Numbered from the stretch's first letter, positions 1-12,600 are shown. The stretch is DNA of 49,444 nt from Massilia cavernae (GCF_003590855.1 NZ_QYUP01000116.1:1-49444), one strand, 5' to 3'. Notes: generated from the sequence alone by a model not told the origin. A program made the numbers and translations.

Positions 1-2841
<2,841 letters not shown>

Positions 2842-2923
2842 GATTTCATCGTCGGTACGCAGTCATTTTCGGGATTCACAAAGCGAGTGCGCGCTAGTTC
2901 GGATGCCCAATGGCGACATGAAT

Positions 2924-4411
2924 TCAAGGCTTGCCAAGCTGTCGTTCCAGGAATTCCCAGATACGCGGATCCTGCATCGCCGCCACATTCAGCCGCATGC
3001 GGGTGGACGGCAGCTGGCTGGGCGAGAACAGGCTGCCCGGGGCCAGCAGGATGCCTTCGGCCATCGCCCGTTCCGCCAGCAGGTTGGTGTTGCTGCCGCT
3101 GTCGACCCAGGCGAACATGCCGGCCGCCGGCGCCGGCCCGGCGTCGAGCCCGATGCGCTCCAGCTGCCGGAACACCTTGCTCCTCACCGTATCGAGGCGG
3201 GCCCGGACCCGGTCCAGGTGTTTGCGGAACAACCCTTCCGACAGGATCTTGTACGCGACCCGCTCGCCGATGTCGCTGCTGGTGAGCGTGCCCAGCATCT
3301 TGCGGTCGGCCAGCCGCTGCGCCCATTCCGGCGAGGTGGCGATGAAGCCGATCCGCAGGTTGGCCGCCATCGTCTTGGAAAATCCGCCCAGGTAGATGAC
3401 CCGGTTTAGCTGGTCCAGCGCCGCCAGCCGGGTGGCCGGCTGCACCGCGCTGCCGGGATGCAGGTCGCAATAGATGTCGTCCTCGACGATCGTGAAGCCA
3501 TGCTCCTCGGCCAGGCGCAGCACCTGGAACGCCTTGGCCGCCGACAGCGAGGTCGAAGTGGGGTTGTGCAGCACCGAGTTGATCACGTACAGGCGCGGCT
3601 TGTGCAGCGCCGCCAGCTCGGCCAGCCGGGCCAGGTCGGGGCCGTCGGCCAGGCGCGGGATGCCGACCAGGCGCGCGCCGGTGGCGGCGAACGAGCCGAA
3701 CATCAGGAACCAGGCCGGGTCGTCGACGAAGATGGTGTCGCCGGGCCGCGTGAATTCGCGCGCCACCAGGTCGAGCGCCTGGGTCACGCCCACCGTGGTG
3801 ACGATCTGGTGCGGGGCGGCCTCGATTTCATGCTCGGCCAGCTTGAGCTGGAGCTGCTGGCGCAGCGGCAGGAAGCCCTGGGGCGTGCCATAGCCCAGCA
3901 GCATGCTGCCGGGCTGGCGGCCGACGCTGCGCAGGGCGTTGGCGACGGCAGCGCCGTCCAGCCAGTCGGGCGGCAGCACGCCGGTGCCCGGAACGTGCGG
4001 CAAGGGATCGCCGCGAAACATGTTGCGGATCAGCCAGACCACGTCCAGCGGCTGCGGCTCGCCGGCGTCAAGGGGCGCCAGGCTCGCCGGCGCGGCCCCT
4101 GAACGCTCGCCGGTGTTCAGGGGCGAGCGCTCGCGCACGAAAAACCCGGCGCCACGGCGCGATTCGAGGTAGCCCTGGGCGACCAGCTTGTCGTAGCTGG
4201 CCACCACCGTGAACGCGGAGACGCCATGCGAAGCGGCGAAGCGCCGGATCGACGGCATGCGGCTGCCGCCGCGCAGCAGCTTGTCGTCGATCCGGATGCG
4301 AATCGAACGCACGATCTGGTCCATCAGCGTCTCGCCGGCATCGCGCGCGAGCAGCGGCGCCACAGGGGGGCCGGCGGCACGGCTCGGGTTGCCGGATGTT
4401 GTATTGGTCAT
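2924..4411 (-). CDS. MocR/PdxR-type transcriptional regulator (GntR wHTH fused to aminotransferase fold)
   Basis: The 495-residue product has an N-terminal GntR winged helix (about residues 25-95; SIRIRIDDKLLRGGSRMPSI, GVSAFTVVASYDKL). A fold-type I aminotransferase domain follows (about 125-495), with the PLP-lysine motif YLGGFSKTMAANLRIGF and the aspartate stretch FVDDPAW. MocR proteins bind PLP or an amino-acid adduct and control a neighbouring gene. It is divergent from the EamA transporter gene across about 107 bp that contain a short direct repeat, the usual MocR operator arrangement, so the transporter is the likely target (inference). The length is normal for the family. The start is the first ATG in frame. 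The exact effector cannot be read from the sequence. Confidence 0.9.
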   Translation of the reverse strand: MTNTTSGNPSRAAGPPVAPLLARDAGETLMDQIVRSIRIRIDDKLLRGGSRMPSIRRFAASHGVSAFTVVASYDKLVAQGYLESRRGAGFFVRERSPLNTGERSGAAPASLAPLDAGEPQPLDVVWLIRNMFRGDPLPHVPGTGVLPPDWLDGAAVANALRSVGRQPGSMLLGYGTPQGFLPLRQQLQLKLAEHEIEAAPHQIVTTVGVTQALDLVAREFTRPGDTIFVDDPAWFLMFGSFAATGARLVGIPRLADGPDLARLAELAALHKPRLYVINSVLHNPTSTSLSAAKAFQVLRLAEEHGFTIVEDDIYCDLHPGSAVQPATRLAALDQLNRVIYLGGFSKTMAANLRIGFIATSPEWAQRLADRKMLGTLTSSDIGERVAYKILSEGLFRKHLDRVRARLDTVRSKVFRQLERIGLDAGPAPAAGMFAWVDSGSNTNLLAERAMAEGILLAPGSLFSPSQLPSTRMRLNVAAMQDPRIWEFLERQLGKP

Positions 4412-4444
4412 TTCGCCGTCACAGTATGCGTAATTATCTGGGTA

Positions 4445-4461
4445 AGTGTATAGGTAGTGTA
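4445..4461. promoter_or_regulatory. Candidate MocR operator: direct repeat AGTGTA
   Basis: AGTGTA occurs at 4445-4450 and again at 4456-4461, a period of 11 bp, in the mocR/eamA intergenic region. MocR dimers typically bind short direct repeats about one helical turn apart. Assignment is by position and spacing only. Confidence 0.35.
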
Positions 4462-4518
4462 CTGGTGCTTTCGGTTAGGATAACCCTATTGAACCCGAAA
4501 ATCCACCGAAAGCCGCAC

Positions 4519-5442
4519 ATGCATGCAGAACGCACAGTCACCTCCCGCCCCGCCGCGCGGGCCATGTCCGACGAAACCCGCGGCATGCTGCTCGGCCTGG
4601 TGGGCGTCGCCATGTTCAGCCTTACCCTGCCCTTCACCCGGATGGCGGTGGCCGACCTGCCGCCGGTGTTTGTTGCCCTCGGCCGCGCACTGGTGGCGGC
4701 GCTGCTTGCCGGCGCCTGGCTGGCGTGGAAGCGCGCACCCGTCCCGCCCCGTTCGGCGCTGGCCTCGCTGGCGGTGGTGGCGGTTGGTTGCGTGATCGGC
4801 TTCCCGTGGCTGACCTCGGTCGCGCTGCGCTCCCTTCCCGCCTCCCACGGCGCGGTGCTGGTCGGCATCCTGCCGCTGGCGACGGCCGTGTTTTCCGCAC
4901 TGCGCGGCAACGAACAACCCTCGGCCGGTTTCTGGGGCATGGCGCTGCTCGGCGCTGCGCTGACGGTCGGCTTCGCGCTGCGCCAGAGCGGTGGTAGCCT
5001 GCATCCGGCCGACCTGCTGATGCTGGGCGCGGTGGTATTGGGGGCGGCCGGCTACGCCGAGGGCGGGCGGCTGGCGCGGACGCTGGGTGGCGTGCAGGTG
5101 ATCTGCTGGGCGCTGGTGCTGTCGGCGCCGCTGCTGGCACCCGTGGTGTTGTGGCTGACCTGGCCGCACCACGCGGCGCTCGCCGCGGCCGGACCGGCGG
5201 CATGGGCAGGATTCGCCTATGTGGCGGCATTTTCGATGCTGATCGGCTTCTTCTTCTGGTACCGGGGAATGGCGCTGGGCGGCATCGCCCGGGTCGGCCA
5301 GGTACAACTGGTGCAGCCCTTCATGACCTTGGCCGGGGCCGCCCTGATCCTTGGCGAACCGCTCGAAACATCGAATTTCGTGTTTGCGCTGGCCGTCATT
5401 GCCGTGGTGGCGGCGGGCCGCAAGATGCAGGTCAGGCGCTGA
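4519..5442 (+). CDS. EamA (DMT superfamily) transporter
   Basis: A hydrophobic protein of 307 residues with about ten predicted membrane segments in two EamA repeats (for example MLLGLVGVAMFSLTLPFTRM near the N-terminus and FMTLAGAALILGEPLETSN near the C-terminus). Family members export amino acids or small metabolites across the inner membrane. The frame is open further upstream to 4396, but that would overlap the divergent mocR start. ATG at 4519 leaves room for the operator and promoter; ATG at 4564 (MSDETRGM) is a second possible start. Divergence from MocR suggests induction by a PLP-reactive amino compound. The substrate is unknown. Confidence 0.85.
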   Translation: MHAERTVTSRPAARAMSDETRGMLLGLVGVAMFSLTLPFTRMAVADLPPVFVALGRALVAALLAGAWLAWKRAPVPPRSALASLAVVAVGCVIGFPWLTSVALRSLPASHGAVLVGILPLATAVFSALRGNEQPSAGFWGMALLGAALTVGFALRQSGGSLHPADLLMLGAVVLGAAGYAEGGRLARTLGGVQVICWALVLSAPLLAPVVLWLTWPHHAALAAAGPAAWAGFAYVAAFSMLIGFFFWYRGMALGGIARVGQVQLVQPFMTLAGAALILGEPLETSNFVFALAVIAVVAAGRKMQVRR

Positions 5443-5524
5443 GCCTGGCGCCAAAAGCTTAGGCAAGTTGTCGTGGCCGACGTACAATACTGCCTTGTCT
5501 ATTTTTACCGAAACCGGGAATACC

Positions 5525-5989
5525 ATGTCCGTCTACGAAAAACTCAAAGAACTGAATATCACCCTGGCCCCTCCCGCCGCGCCTGCCGCGGCCTACGTCA
5601 TGTACGCACAGACGGGCAACCTGGTGTTCATCTCCGGCCACATCGCCAAGAACGCCGACGGCTCGGTCAACATCGGCCAGCTGGGCAAGAACAAGACACT
5701 GGAAGAAGGCCAGGCTGCCGCGCGCGCCATCGCCATCGACCTGGTGGGCACCCTGCAGGAAGCCTGCAACGGCGACCTGACCCGCGTCAAGCGCATCGTC
5801 AAGCTGATGAGCCTGGTGAATTCGACCGCCGACTTCACCGACCAGCACCTGGTCACCAACGGCGCCTCCGAACTGCTGGGCGAACTGTTCGGCGACGCCG
5901 GCAAGCACGCGCGCTCGGCCTTCGGCGTGGCGCAGATCCCGCGCGGCGCCTGCGTCGAGATCGAAATGATCGTCGAAATCGCCGTCTGA
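5525..5989 (+). CDS. RidA family protein (YjgF/YER057c/UK114 long subgroup)
   Basis: The 154-residue product starts at ATG 5525. It has the RidA fold signatures TGNLVFISGHIAKN, RIVKLMSLVNSTADFTDQH and HARSAFGVAQIPRGACVEIE. Classical RidA hydrolyses reactive enamines and imines made by PLP enzymes. The arginine in HARSA matches the position of the catalytic arginine of RidA. This longer subgroup (about 150 residues) is less well characterised than the about 125-residue type; a member of the short type is at 22769. The gene stands alone, between an exporter and a PLP aminotransferase, which fits an amine-damage-control role (inference). Confidence 0.85.
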   Translation: MSVYEKLKELNITLAPPAAPAAAYVMYAQTGNLVFISGHIAKNADGSVNIGQLGKNKTLEEGQAAARAIAIDLVGTLQEACNGDLTRVKRIVKLMSLVNSTADFTDQHLVTNGASELLGELFGDAGKHARSAFGVAQIPRGACVEIEMIVEIAV

Positions 5990-6029
5990 ACTAGACCCGG
6001 GCAACACTTATCCAGTGCGGCCCTTCCCG

Positions 6030-6057
6030 AGTACGCTTACCCAGCGTACTCTATAAT
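6030..6057 (+). promoter_or_regulatory. Candidate promoter -10 with abutting palindrome
   Basis: A TATAAT box at 6052-6057 lies 39 bp before the aminotransferase start. Immediately upstream is a palindrome AGTACGC (6030-6036), 7 bp, GCGTACT (6044-6050), which would sit between -35 and -10 like a repressor operator. No good -35 hexamer is visible at 17 bp. Confidence 0.4.
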
Positions 6058-6096
6058 GGCCTGGCACCCGCACGGCCCTACCTCTGTGAGACCAGC

Positions 6097-7290
6097 ATGA
6101 AAATTGAAAATCCCAACCCGATCCAGTGGCGTTTTTCGGACCGCGCCAGCCAGCTGCAAAGCTCGTTCATCCGCGAAATCCTGAAGATCACCCAGCGTCC
6201 CGAGATCATCTCGTTCGCCGGCGGCCTGCCGTCGCCAGCCACCTTCCCTGTCGAACAGATGAAGGCGGCCTACGACAAGGTGCTGTCCGAGAACGGCAAG
6301 ATGGCGCTGCAGTACGGCCCGACCGACGGTTACGCGCCACTGCGCGAATGGATTGCCGATTACCTGTCCACCGATAGCTGCAAGATCGTGCCCGAGCAGG
6401 TGCTGATGGTGTCCGGCTCGCAGCAGGCGCTCGACCTGATCGGCAAGGTGCTGATCGACGAAGGCAGCCGCGTGCTGGTCGAAACCCCGAGCTACCTGGG
6501 CGCGCTGCAGGCGTTCTCGGTGTACCGCCCTGAATTCAAGTCGGTCGAGACCGACGACCACGGCCTGGTGCCGTCGTCGATTCCGGCTGTGGCCGAAGGC
6601 GCGCGCCTGCTGTACGCGCTGCCGAACTTCCAGAACCCGACCGGCCGCAGCCTGTCGGTCGAGCGCCGCATCGAACTGGTGGAAACCTGCGCCCGCCTCG
6701 GCATCCCGCTGATCGAGGACGACCCGTACGGCGCGCTGAGCTACAAGGGCGAGCCCTACCCGAAGCTGCTGAACATGAACCCGGACGGCGTCATCTACAT
6801 GGGCTCGTTCTCGAAGGTGCTGACCCCAGGCATCCGCCTCGGCTACGTGGTGGCTCCGCTGCCGCTGGTGCGCCGCCTCGAGCTGGCCAAGCAGGCCGCC
6901 GACCTGCACACCGCGCAGATCACCCAGATGGTGGTGCACGAAGTGGTCAAGGACGGCTTCCTGCAGCAGCACATTCCAAGCATCCGCACCCTGTACGCCA
7001 ACCAGTGCCAGGTGATGCTGGACGCGATGGCCGAGCAGTTCCCGAAGGGCGTCCAGTGGACCCGCCCGGAAGGCGGCATGTTCATCTGGGTGACGCTGCC
7101 GAAGCACATCGACGCGATGAAGCTGCTGGACCAGGCGATCGCCGCCAAGGTGGCCTTCGTGCCGGGCGCGCCGTTCTACGCCAACGATCCGGAAACCAAC
7201 ACGCTGCGCCTGTCGTTCGTGACGGTGCCGCCGGAGCGTATCCGCGAAGGCATCGCCATCCTCGGCAAGCTGATCGCCGCGCAGATGTAA
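6097..7290 (+). CDS. PLP-dependent aminotransferase, fold type I (2-aminoadipate/LysN-like)
   Basis: The 397-residue product has the layout of the Aro8/LysN-type class I aminotransferases: N-terminal ISFAGGLPSPATFP, AMALQYGPTDG-like strand, GSQQALDLIGKVLIDEG, NFQNPTGRSLS, the aspartate motif LIEDDPYG and the Schiff-base lysine in MGSFSKVLTPGIRLGYV. Such enzymes transfer amino groups between 2-oxoglutarate and aromatic amino acids, 2-aminoadipate or similar substrates; the exact substrate cannot be told. There is no DNA-binding domain, unlike the MocR at 2924. It appears to be a single-gene unit: its own TATAAT promoter with a palindrome precedes it and a hairpin terminator follows at 7380. 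Confidence 0.88.
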   Translation: MKIENPNPIQWRFSDRASQLQSSFIREILKITQRPEIISFAGGLPSPATFPVEQMKAAYDKVLSENGKMALQYGPTDGYAPLREWIADYLSTDSCKIVPEQVLMVSGSQQALDLIGKVLIDEGSRVLVETPSYLGALQAFSVYRPEFKSVETDDHGLVPSSIPAVAEGARLLYALPNFQNPTGRSLSVERRIELVETCARLGIPLIEDDPYGALSYKGEPYPKLLNMNPDGVIYMGSFSKVLTPGIRLGYVVAPLPLVRRLELAKQAADLHTAQITQMVVHEVVKDGFLQQHIPSIRTLYANQCQVMLDAMAEQFPKGVQWTRPEGGMFIWVTLPKHIDAMKLLDQAIAAKVAFVPGAPFYANDPETNTLRLSFVTVPPERIREGIAILGKLIAAQM

Positions 7291-7379
7291 GCCCCCAGCT
7301 GATGGCAAGCGCATGGCTGCCGCCACACGCCTGCCATCGGTAGCAACGCCGCAGCCACCGGCGGTTGCGCGGCTACAAC

Positions 7380-7409
7380 AAGCCCTCCCTCGCGGAGGGC
7401 TTTCCGTTT
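7380..7409 (+). terminator. Rho-independent terminator after aminotransferase
   Basis: A perfect 9-bp stem AAGCCCTCC / GGAGGGCTT (7380-7388 with 7394-7402) with a 5-nt loop, followed by a short T-rich run, lies 90 bp after the aminotransferase stop. Confidence 0.7.
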
Positions 7410-7555
7410 ACAGAGGGGAAAGCCAGGAGGGATGTTCCAGTCAATACTAACCTTTGGGAAACATTTCTTGCTTGGCGAGATATCAGGGCGTTATTATCAT
7501 CTGGAAGCATTTTTCTTCTAACTGGCCAAGGCCAAGCATGTAGCTTCCTGCCATT

Positions 7556-8899
7556 ATGAATCTTCCAGCGCGCCGCGATGCCGCCATCCTGATAGTCGAC
7601 GACGCTCCGGCCAACCTTGGCTTGCTGCGCAAGCTGATGATTCAGCAGGGCTACCAGACCTTCGTCGCCAATTCGGGCGAGCGCGCGCTCAGCATCGCGC
7701 GCCGCGTGCGCCCCGACCTGATCCTGCTCGACGTCGTGATGCCCGGGATGGACGGCCTGGAAACCTGCCGCCAGCTCAAGGACCACCCGAGCACCCAGCG
7801 CATTCCCGTGATCTTCATGAGCGCCCGCACCGGCACCGAGGACGTCGTCGCCGGCTTCGACATCGGCGCAGTCGACTACATCAGCAAGCCGCTGCGCATG
7901 GCCGAAGTGTGCGCGCGGGTGCGCGCCCAGCTGCAGATCCGCAGCACCAACGACAGCCAGCACGAGCAGGCCGAACGCCTGCGCACCATCGTCGACAGCA
8001 TGGTCGAAGGCCTGATGATCATCGAAGCGTCGGGGCGCATCCAGTACGCCAACCCGGCCTGCGGCCGCTACCTGGGCTGCACGCCGGAGGCGCTGGAAAA
8101 GAAATCGCTGGACGACCTGCTATGCGCCCCGGTGGCGCAGGAATACCTCGACTACTTCGCGCGCTGCGCCGAGGAGCCGGAATTCGCGCCGCAGCCCGGT
8201 GCGCGCGAAGTCATCGTCCGCCGCTGCGACGGTTCGGGGCGCGCGATGGACCTGACGCTGGCGCCGATGGCGATGCACGAAACCCTGTTCATCGGCCTGC
8301 TGCACGACATCACCCACCACAAGCAGTCCGAAACCGCGCTGCAGCGCGCCGCCCTGCTCGACCCGCTCACCAAGATCGCCAACCGCCGCCACTTCGACAG
8401 CTTCATCGAGCTGGAATGGCAGCGCGCGGTGCGCAGTGGCGAGCCGCTGTCGCTGGTGGTGCTCGACGTCGACCACTTCAAGCTGTACAACGACACGCTC
8501 GGCCACCCGGCCGGCGACATCGCGCTGCAGCAGGTGGCCGGCGTGCTGCAGGCGCACGCGCTGCGCGTCACCGACCTGGCGGCGCGCTACGGCGGCGAGG
8601 AATTCGTGGTGCTGTTTGCAGCCACGCCTGCCGCCGACGCCGCGGCGCTGGCCGAAACCATCCGAGCCGAGGTGGAGGCACTGCAGATGCCGCATCCGCG
8701 CTCGCCGAGTTCCGGATCGATCACGGTCAGCATCGGCGTGGCCACCATGGTGCCGACCCAGCTCGACGACGTCGAAAAGCTGTTTGTCGCGGCCGACCGC
8801 GCCATGTACGGCGCCAAGGAAGCAGGCCGCAACCGCGTGGTGGCGGTCGACAATGGCGGCATGGCGTGGGACGCGGTCAAGTCGCTGGTCAAGCGCTAG
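7556..8899 (+). CDS. Response regulator with PAS and GGDEF domains (diguanylate cyclase)
   Basis: 447 residues. Domain order: receiver (about 10-125; phosphoacceptor D in LILLDVVMPGMDG, K in YISKPLR), a PAS sensor (about 140-260; IVDSMVEGLMIIEASGRIQY) and GGDEF (about 275-440). The active site is RYGGEEFVVLF, so it should convert two GTP to cyclic di-GMP. RVTD five residues before GGEEF matches the RxxD inhibitory site, implying product feedback. No cognate histidine kinase is adjacent, so the phosphodonor is unknown. The start has no strong ribosome-binding site, but the receiver domain begins soon after ATG 7556. Confidence 0.92.
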   Translation: MNLPARRDAAILIVDDAPANLGLLRKLMIQQGYQTFVANSGERALSIARRVRPDLILLDVVMPGMDGLETCRQLKDHPSTQRIPVIFMSARTGTEDVVAGFDIGAVDYISKPLRMAEVCARVRAQLQIRSTNDSQHEQAERLRTIVDSMVEGLMIIEASGRIQYANPACGRYLGCTPEALEKKSLDDLLCAPVAQEYLDYFARCAEEPEFAPQPGAREVIVRRCDGSGRAMDLTLAPMAMHETLFIGLLHDITHHKQSETALQRAALLDPLTKIANRRHFDSFIELEWQRAVRSGEPLSLVVLDVDHFKLYNDTLGHPAGDIALQQVAGVLQAHALRVTDLAARYGGEEFVVLFAATPAADAAALAETIRAEVEALQMPHPRSPSSGSITVSIGVATMVPTQLDDVEKLFVAADRAMYGAKEAGRNRVVAVDNGGMAWDAVKSLVKR

Positions 8900-8942
8900 C
8901 CCGGCACCGGGGCCGTTGGCAACGGGGCAAGCATATCGGCGT

Positions 8943-8948
8943 TATAAT
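8943..8948 (+). promoter_or_regulatory. Candidate -10 box for dapC
   Basis: A perfect TATAAT lies 39 bp before the dapC GTG start and directly after the preceding gene. TTGGCA at 8916-8921 is a possible -35, but the 21-bp spacing is longer than optimal. Confidence 0.35.
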
Positions 8949-8986
8949 GAAGCCCGCCATTCCGCCTATACCACCTGGTACCCGCT

Positions 8987-10195
8987 GTGAATCCACACCT
9001 CGACAAACTGCACCCCTACCCGTTCGAAAAGCTGCGCCGCCTGTTCGAAGGCGTGACGCCCAATCCTGAGTACCAGCCGATCAGCCTCGGCATCGGCGAG
9101 CCGAAGCATCCGACGCCCGCCTTCATCCAGAAAGCGCTGGCGCACAACCTGCAAGGCATGGCCACCTACCCGACCACCCACGGCAGCGACCCGCTGCGCA
9201 GCGCCATCGCCAACTGGATCGAGCACCGCTACGGCGTCGAACTCGATGCCGCGACCCAGGTGCTGCCGGTGAACGGCTCGCGCGAGGCGCTGTTCGGCAT
9301 CGCCCACTGCGTGATCGACGGCGCCCGCCCCGGCGCGCTGGTGATGTGCCCCAACCCGTTCTACCAGATCTACGAAGGCGCGGCCTACCTGTCCGGCGCC
9401 GCGCCCTGGTTCGTCAACTCCGACCCGGCCCGCAATTTCGGCTGCGACTACGGCAGCGTGCCGGCCGACGTGTGGCCGAACGTGCAGCTGATGTACATCT
9501 GCTCGCCCGGCAATCCGACCGGCGCCACCCTGAGCATGGACGACTGGAAGCAGGTGTTCGAGCTGTCCGACCGCTATGGCTTCGTGATCGCGGCCGACGA
9601 ATGCTATTCCGAGATCTACCACGGCGGCAGCGCCCCGCTGGGCGCGCTGGAAGCCGCGCGCGAGCTGGGCCGCGCGGGCGGCGACAACCCGTATGCCAAC
9701 CTGGTGGTGTTCTCCAGCCTGTCCAAGCGCTCGAACGTGCCGGGCATGCGCTCCGGCTTCGTCGCCGGGAATGCCGCCATCGTCAAGAAGTTCCTGCTGT
9801 ACCGCACCTATTGCGGCGGCGCGATGTCGCCGCCGGTGCAGGCCGCGTCGGTGGCCGCATGGAGCGACGAAAGCCACGTCGTCGAGAACCGCAACAAGTA
9901 CCGCGAAAAGTTCAGCCTCGTCACGCCGCTGCTGAAAGAAGTGATGGACGTCGAACTTCCCGACGCCGGCTTCTACCTGTGGGCGGACGTGCGCGGCAGC
10001 GGGCTGTCGGACGAAGAATTCGCCCGCCGCCTGTATGCCGAATACAATGTCACTGTCCTGCCGGGCAGCTACCTCGCGCGCGATGCACACGGCATCAATC
10101 CGGGCACCGGGCGGATCCGCATGGCCCTCGTCGCCGAAATCGACGAAGGGCTCGAAGCGGCCCAGCGCATCGTCCAGTTTTGCAAAGACCTCTAA
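8987..10195 (+). CDS. dapC: N-succinyldiaminopimelate aminotransferase
   Basis: 402 residues from a GTG start ([20 protein letters not shown], the typical DapC N-terminus). Fold-type I aminotransferase motifs: [47 protein letters not shown] and the PLP lysine in [17 protein letters not shown]. It transaminates N-succinyl-2-amino-6-oxopimelate with glutamate in the succinylase branch of diaminopimelate and lysine synthesis, in the cytoplasm. dapD follows 22 bp downstream and dapE lies about 2.8 kb on, so three pathway steps are clustered. No ATG fits the conserved N-terminus, which supports GTG. Confidence 0.93.
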   Translation: MNPHLDKLHPYPFEKLRRLFEGVTPNPEYQPISLGIGEPKHPTPAFIQKALAHNLQGMATYPTTHGSDPLRSAIANWIEHRYGVELDAATQVLPVNGSREALFGIAHCVIDGARPGALVMCPNPFYQIYEGAAYLSGAAPWFVNSDPARNFGCDYGSVPADVWPNVQLMYICSPGNPTGATLSMDDWKQVFELSDRYGFVIAADECYSEIYHGGSAPLGALEAARELGRAGGDNPYANLVVFSSLSKRSNVPGMRSGFVAGNAAIVKKFLLYRTYCGGAMSPPVQAASVAAWSDESHVVENRNKYREKFSLVTPLLKEVMDVELPDAGFYLWADVRGSGLSDEEFARRLYAEYNVTVLPGSYLARDAHGINPGTGRIRMALVAEIDEGLEAAQRIVQFCKDL

Positions 10196-10217
10196 GCACT
10201 CACCACTACGGACCATC

Positions 10218-11045
<828 letters not shown>

Positions 11046-11052
11046 GCAAATC

Positions 11053-11278
11053 GGGGACAGACCCCAATTCGGGGTCAGACCCCAATGTTCAAATTCTTTT
11101 GCGCGAAGTCCCCGAACAAGATCGGGGACAGACCACGAACTCGAACAAGATCGGGGTCAGACCCCGATATATGAGCAGTTTTCAGCCGGTTGGCCGAATT
11201 TTGTTGGGGTCTGACCCCGAATTTGACCCCGAATTTGTTTCGGCCGGTTGGCCGAATTTTGTTGGGGTCTGACCCCGA
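11053..11278. repeat. Cluster of GGGGTC(A/T)GACCCC palindromes with a 36-bp direct repeat
   Basis: Thirteen-base units lie at 11053-11065 (GGGGACAGACCCC), 11071-11083, 11124-11136 (variant ending CCAC), 11153-11165, 11206-11218 and 11264-11276, in both orientations of the central A/T, plus a half-copy TTGACCCCGAA near 11223. The last two full copies belong to an exact 36-bp direct repeat (11185-11220 and 11243-11278) that begins GCCGGTTGGCCGAATTTTG. The 251-bp gap between dapD and pilU contains nothing else recognisable. Spacers differ in length (5-45 bp), so this is not a CRISPR. Units of this kind are common intergenic repeats in GC-rich betaproteobacteria (recollection). Confidence 0.85.
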
Positions 11279-11296
11279 TTTTGGTAACAGGAGACG

Positions 11297-12442
11297 ATGA
11301 TGGCGATGGACCGTTTGTTTCAGTTGATGAAGGAAAAGAACGCGTCGGATATGTTCTTCGCGGTGAATTCACCGGTGCATATCAAGATCAACGGCAACCT
11401 GATCCCGATTAACCAGCAGAAGCTGGATCCGGAAAACATCATGTCGCTGCTGGCCGAAGTCGCTTCGCCCGAGCAGCTGCAGGAACTGGAACGCGATAAC
11501 GAGCTGAACATGGGTATCTCGGTCCCCAACCTGGGCCGCTTCCGCCTGTCGGCGTTCCGCCAGCGCGGCTCCGTCTCCGCTGTGTTCCGCTTCGTGCCGG
11601 CGAATATTCCGGCCCTGTCCGAGCTCGGCCTGCCGCCGGTCCTGGCCGACCTGATCATGGAAAAGCGCGGCCTGCTGCTGCTCGTCGGCGCCACCGGCTC
11701 GGGCAAGTCGACCACCATCGCTTCGATGCTCGACCATCGCAACGAGCTGCGCGCAGGCCACATCCTGACGCTCGAAGATCCTATCGAGTATCTCTTCAAG
11801 AACAAGAAGTCGATCGTCAACCAGCGCGAAATCGGCAGCGATGCATCCAGCCTGCAGGTGGCGCTGCGCAATTCGATGCGCCAGGCGCCGGACTGCATCC
11901 TGATCGGAGAGATCCGCGACAAGGAAACCATGTCGGCCGCCCTCGCCTACGCGCAGTCGGGCCACCTGGTGCTGGCGACCCTGCACGCGAACAACAGCTA
12001 TAACGCGCTGAACCGCATCATCAGCTTCTACCCGATCGAGAACCGCGCCGCGCTGCTGCAGGACCTGTCGTCCGCCGTCAAGGCGGTGGTGTCGCAGCGC
12101 CTGGTGCGATCAAGCGCGGGCGGCACCCGCCAGGCCGCCGTCGAGATCATGGTCAACACGCGCTACGTCGCCGACCTGATCGAAAAGGGCGAGATCAGCC
12201 AGATCAAGGAAGCCATCGACAAGAGCTTGTCGCCCGGCTCGCAGTCGTTCGAGTACGCCCTGCTGCAGCTGGTGCAGAGTGGCCTGGTCACCCAGGACGA
12301 GGCGCTGGCCAACGCCGATTCCGCCACCAACTTGCTTTGGCTGCTCAACAATGGCCCGGACAGCAAGGCTACCGACGCCGCGCCCGAACCCGGCAAGAAG
12401 GACGATTCGCCTTCCTTCACCGAGTTCACCCTCAATTCCTGA
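11297..12442 (+). CDS. pilU: PilT/PilU family type IV pilus retraction ATPase
   Basis: 381 residues. A PAS-like N-terminal domain (LFQLMKEKNASDMFFAVNSP) is followed by a RecA-like ATPase: Walker A GATGSGKSTTIASM, Asp box LTLEDPIEYLF, Walker B DCILIGEIRDKETM and His box LATLHANNSYNALNRI. PilU works with PilT to depolymerise type IV pilin at the inner membrane. The acidic, disordered tail (GKKDDSPSFTEFTLNS) and the M-x-M-D-R-LFQLM start favour PilU over PilT. ACAGGAGA directly before the tandem ATGs is a good ribosome-binding site. pilT is not adjacent in the window. Its position inside a lysine-synthesis cluster seems conserved in the family Oxalobacteraceae (recollection) and says little about function. 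Confidence 0.88.
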   Translation: MMAMDRLFQLMKEKNASDMFFAVNSPVHIKINGNLIPINQQKLDPENIMSLLAEVASPEQLQELERDNELNMGISVPNLGRFRLSAFRQRGSVSAVFRFVPANIPALSELGLPPVLADLIMEKRGLLLLVGATGSGKSTTIASMLDHRNELRAGHILTLEDPIEYLFKNKKSIVNQREIGSDASSLQVALRNSMRQAPDCILIGEIRDKETMSAALAYAQSGHLVLATLHANNSYNALNRIISFYPIENRAALLQDLSSAVKAVVSQRLVRSSAGGTRQAAVEIMVNTRYVADLIEKGEISQIKEAIDKSLSPGSQSFEYALLQLVQSGLVTQDEALANADSATNLLWLLNNGPDSKATDAAPEPGKKDDSPSFTEFTLNS

Positions 12443-12600
12443 GCAAACCGGCCGCGCCCGGCGCGACAGTTCAGGAACGGCCTCCCTTCCGCCGCCGCGG
12501 CTGCCCATATGGTATGCTGCGCCCGTCCCCATGCGCAGTTGACGCCGTCATTTCCAGACTGGCGGCCGCTCGTCGCCCATGTACCGCACACGTATATAAT

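Noticed and set aside
6037..7326. 429-codon minus-strand frame opposite the aminotransferase
   Set aside because: Antisense to a gene with a full set of PLP motifs; repetitive H/R/Q-rich translation.
11053..11278. CRISPR array
   Set aside because: Units are palindromes in both central orientations with spacings from 5 to about 45 bp, not uniform repeats and spacers, and there are no cas genes.
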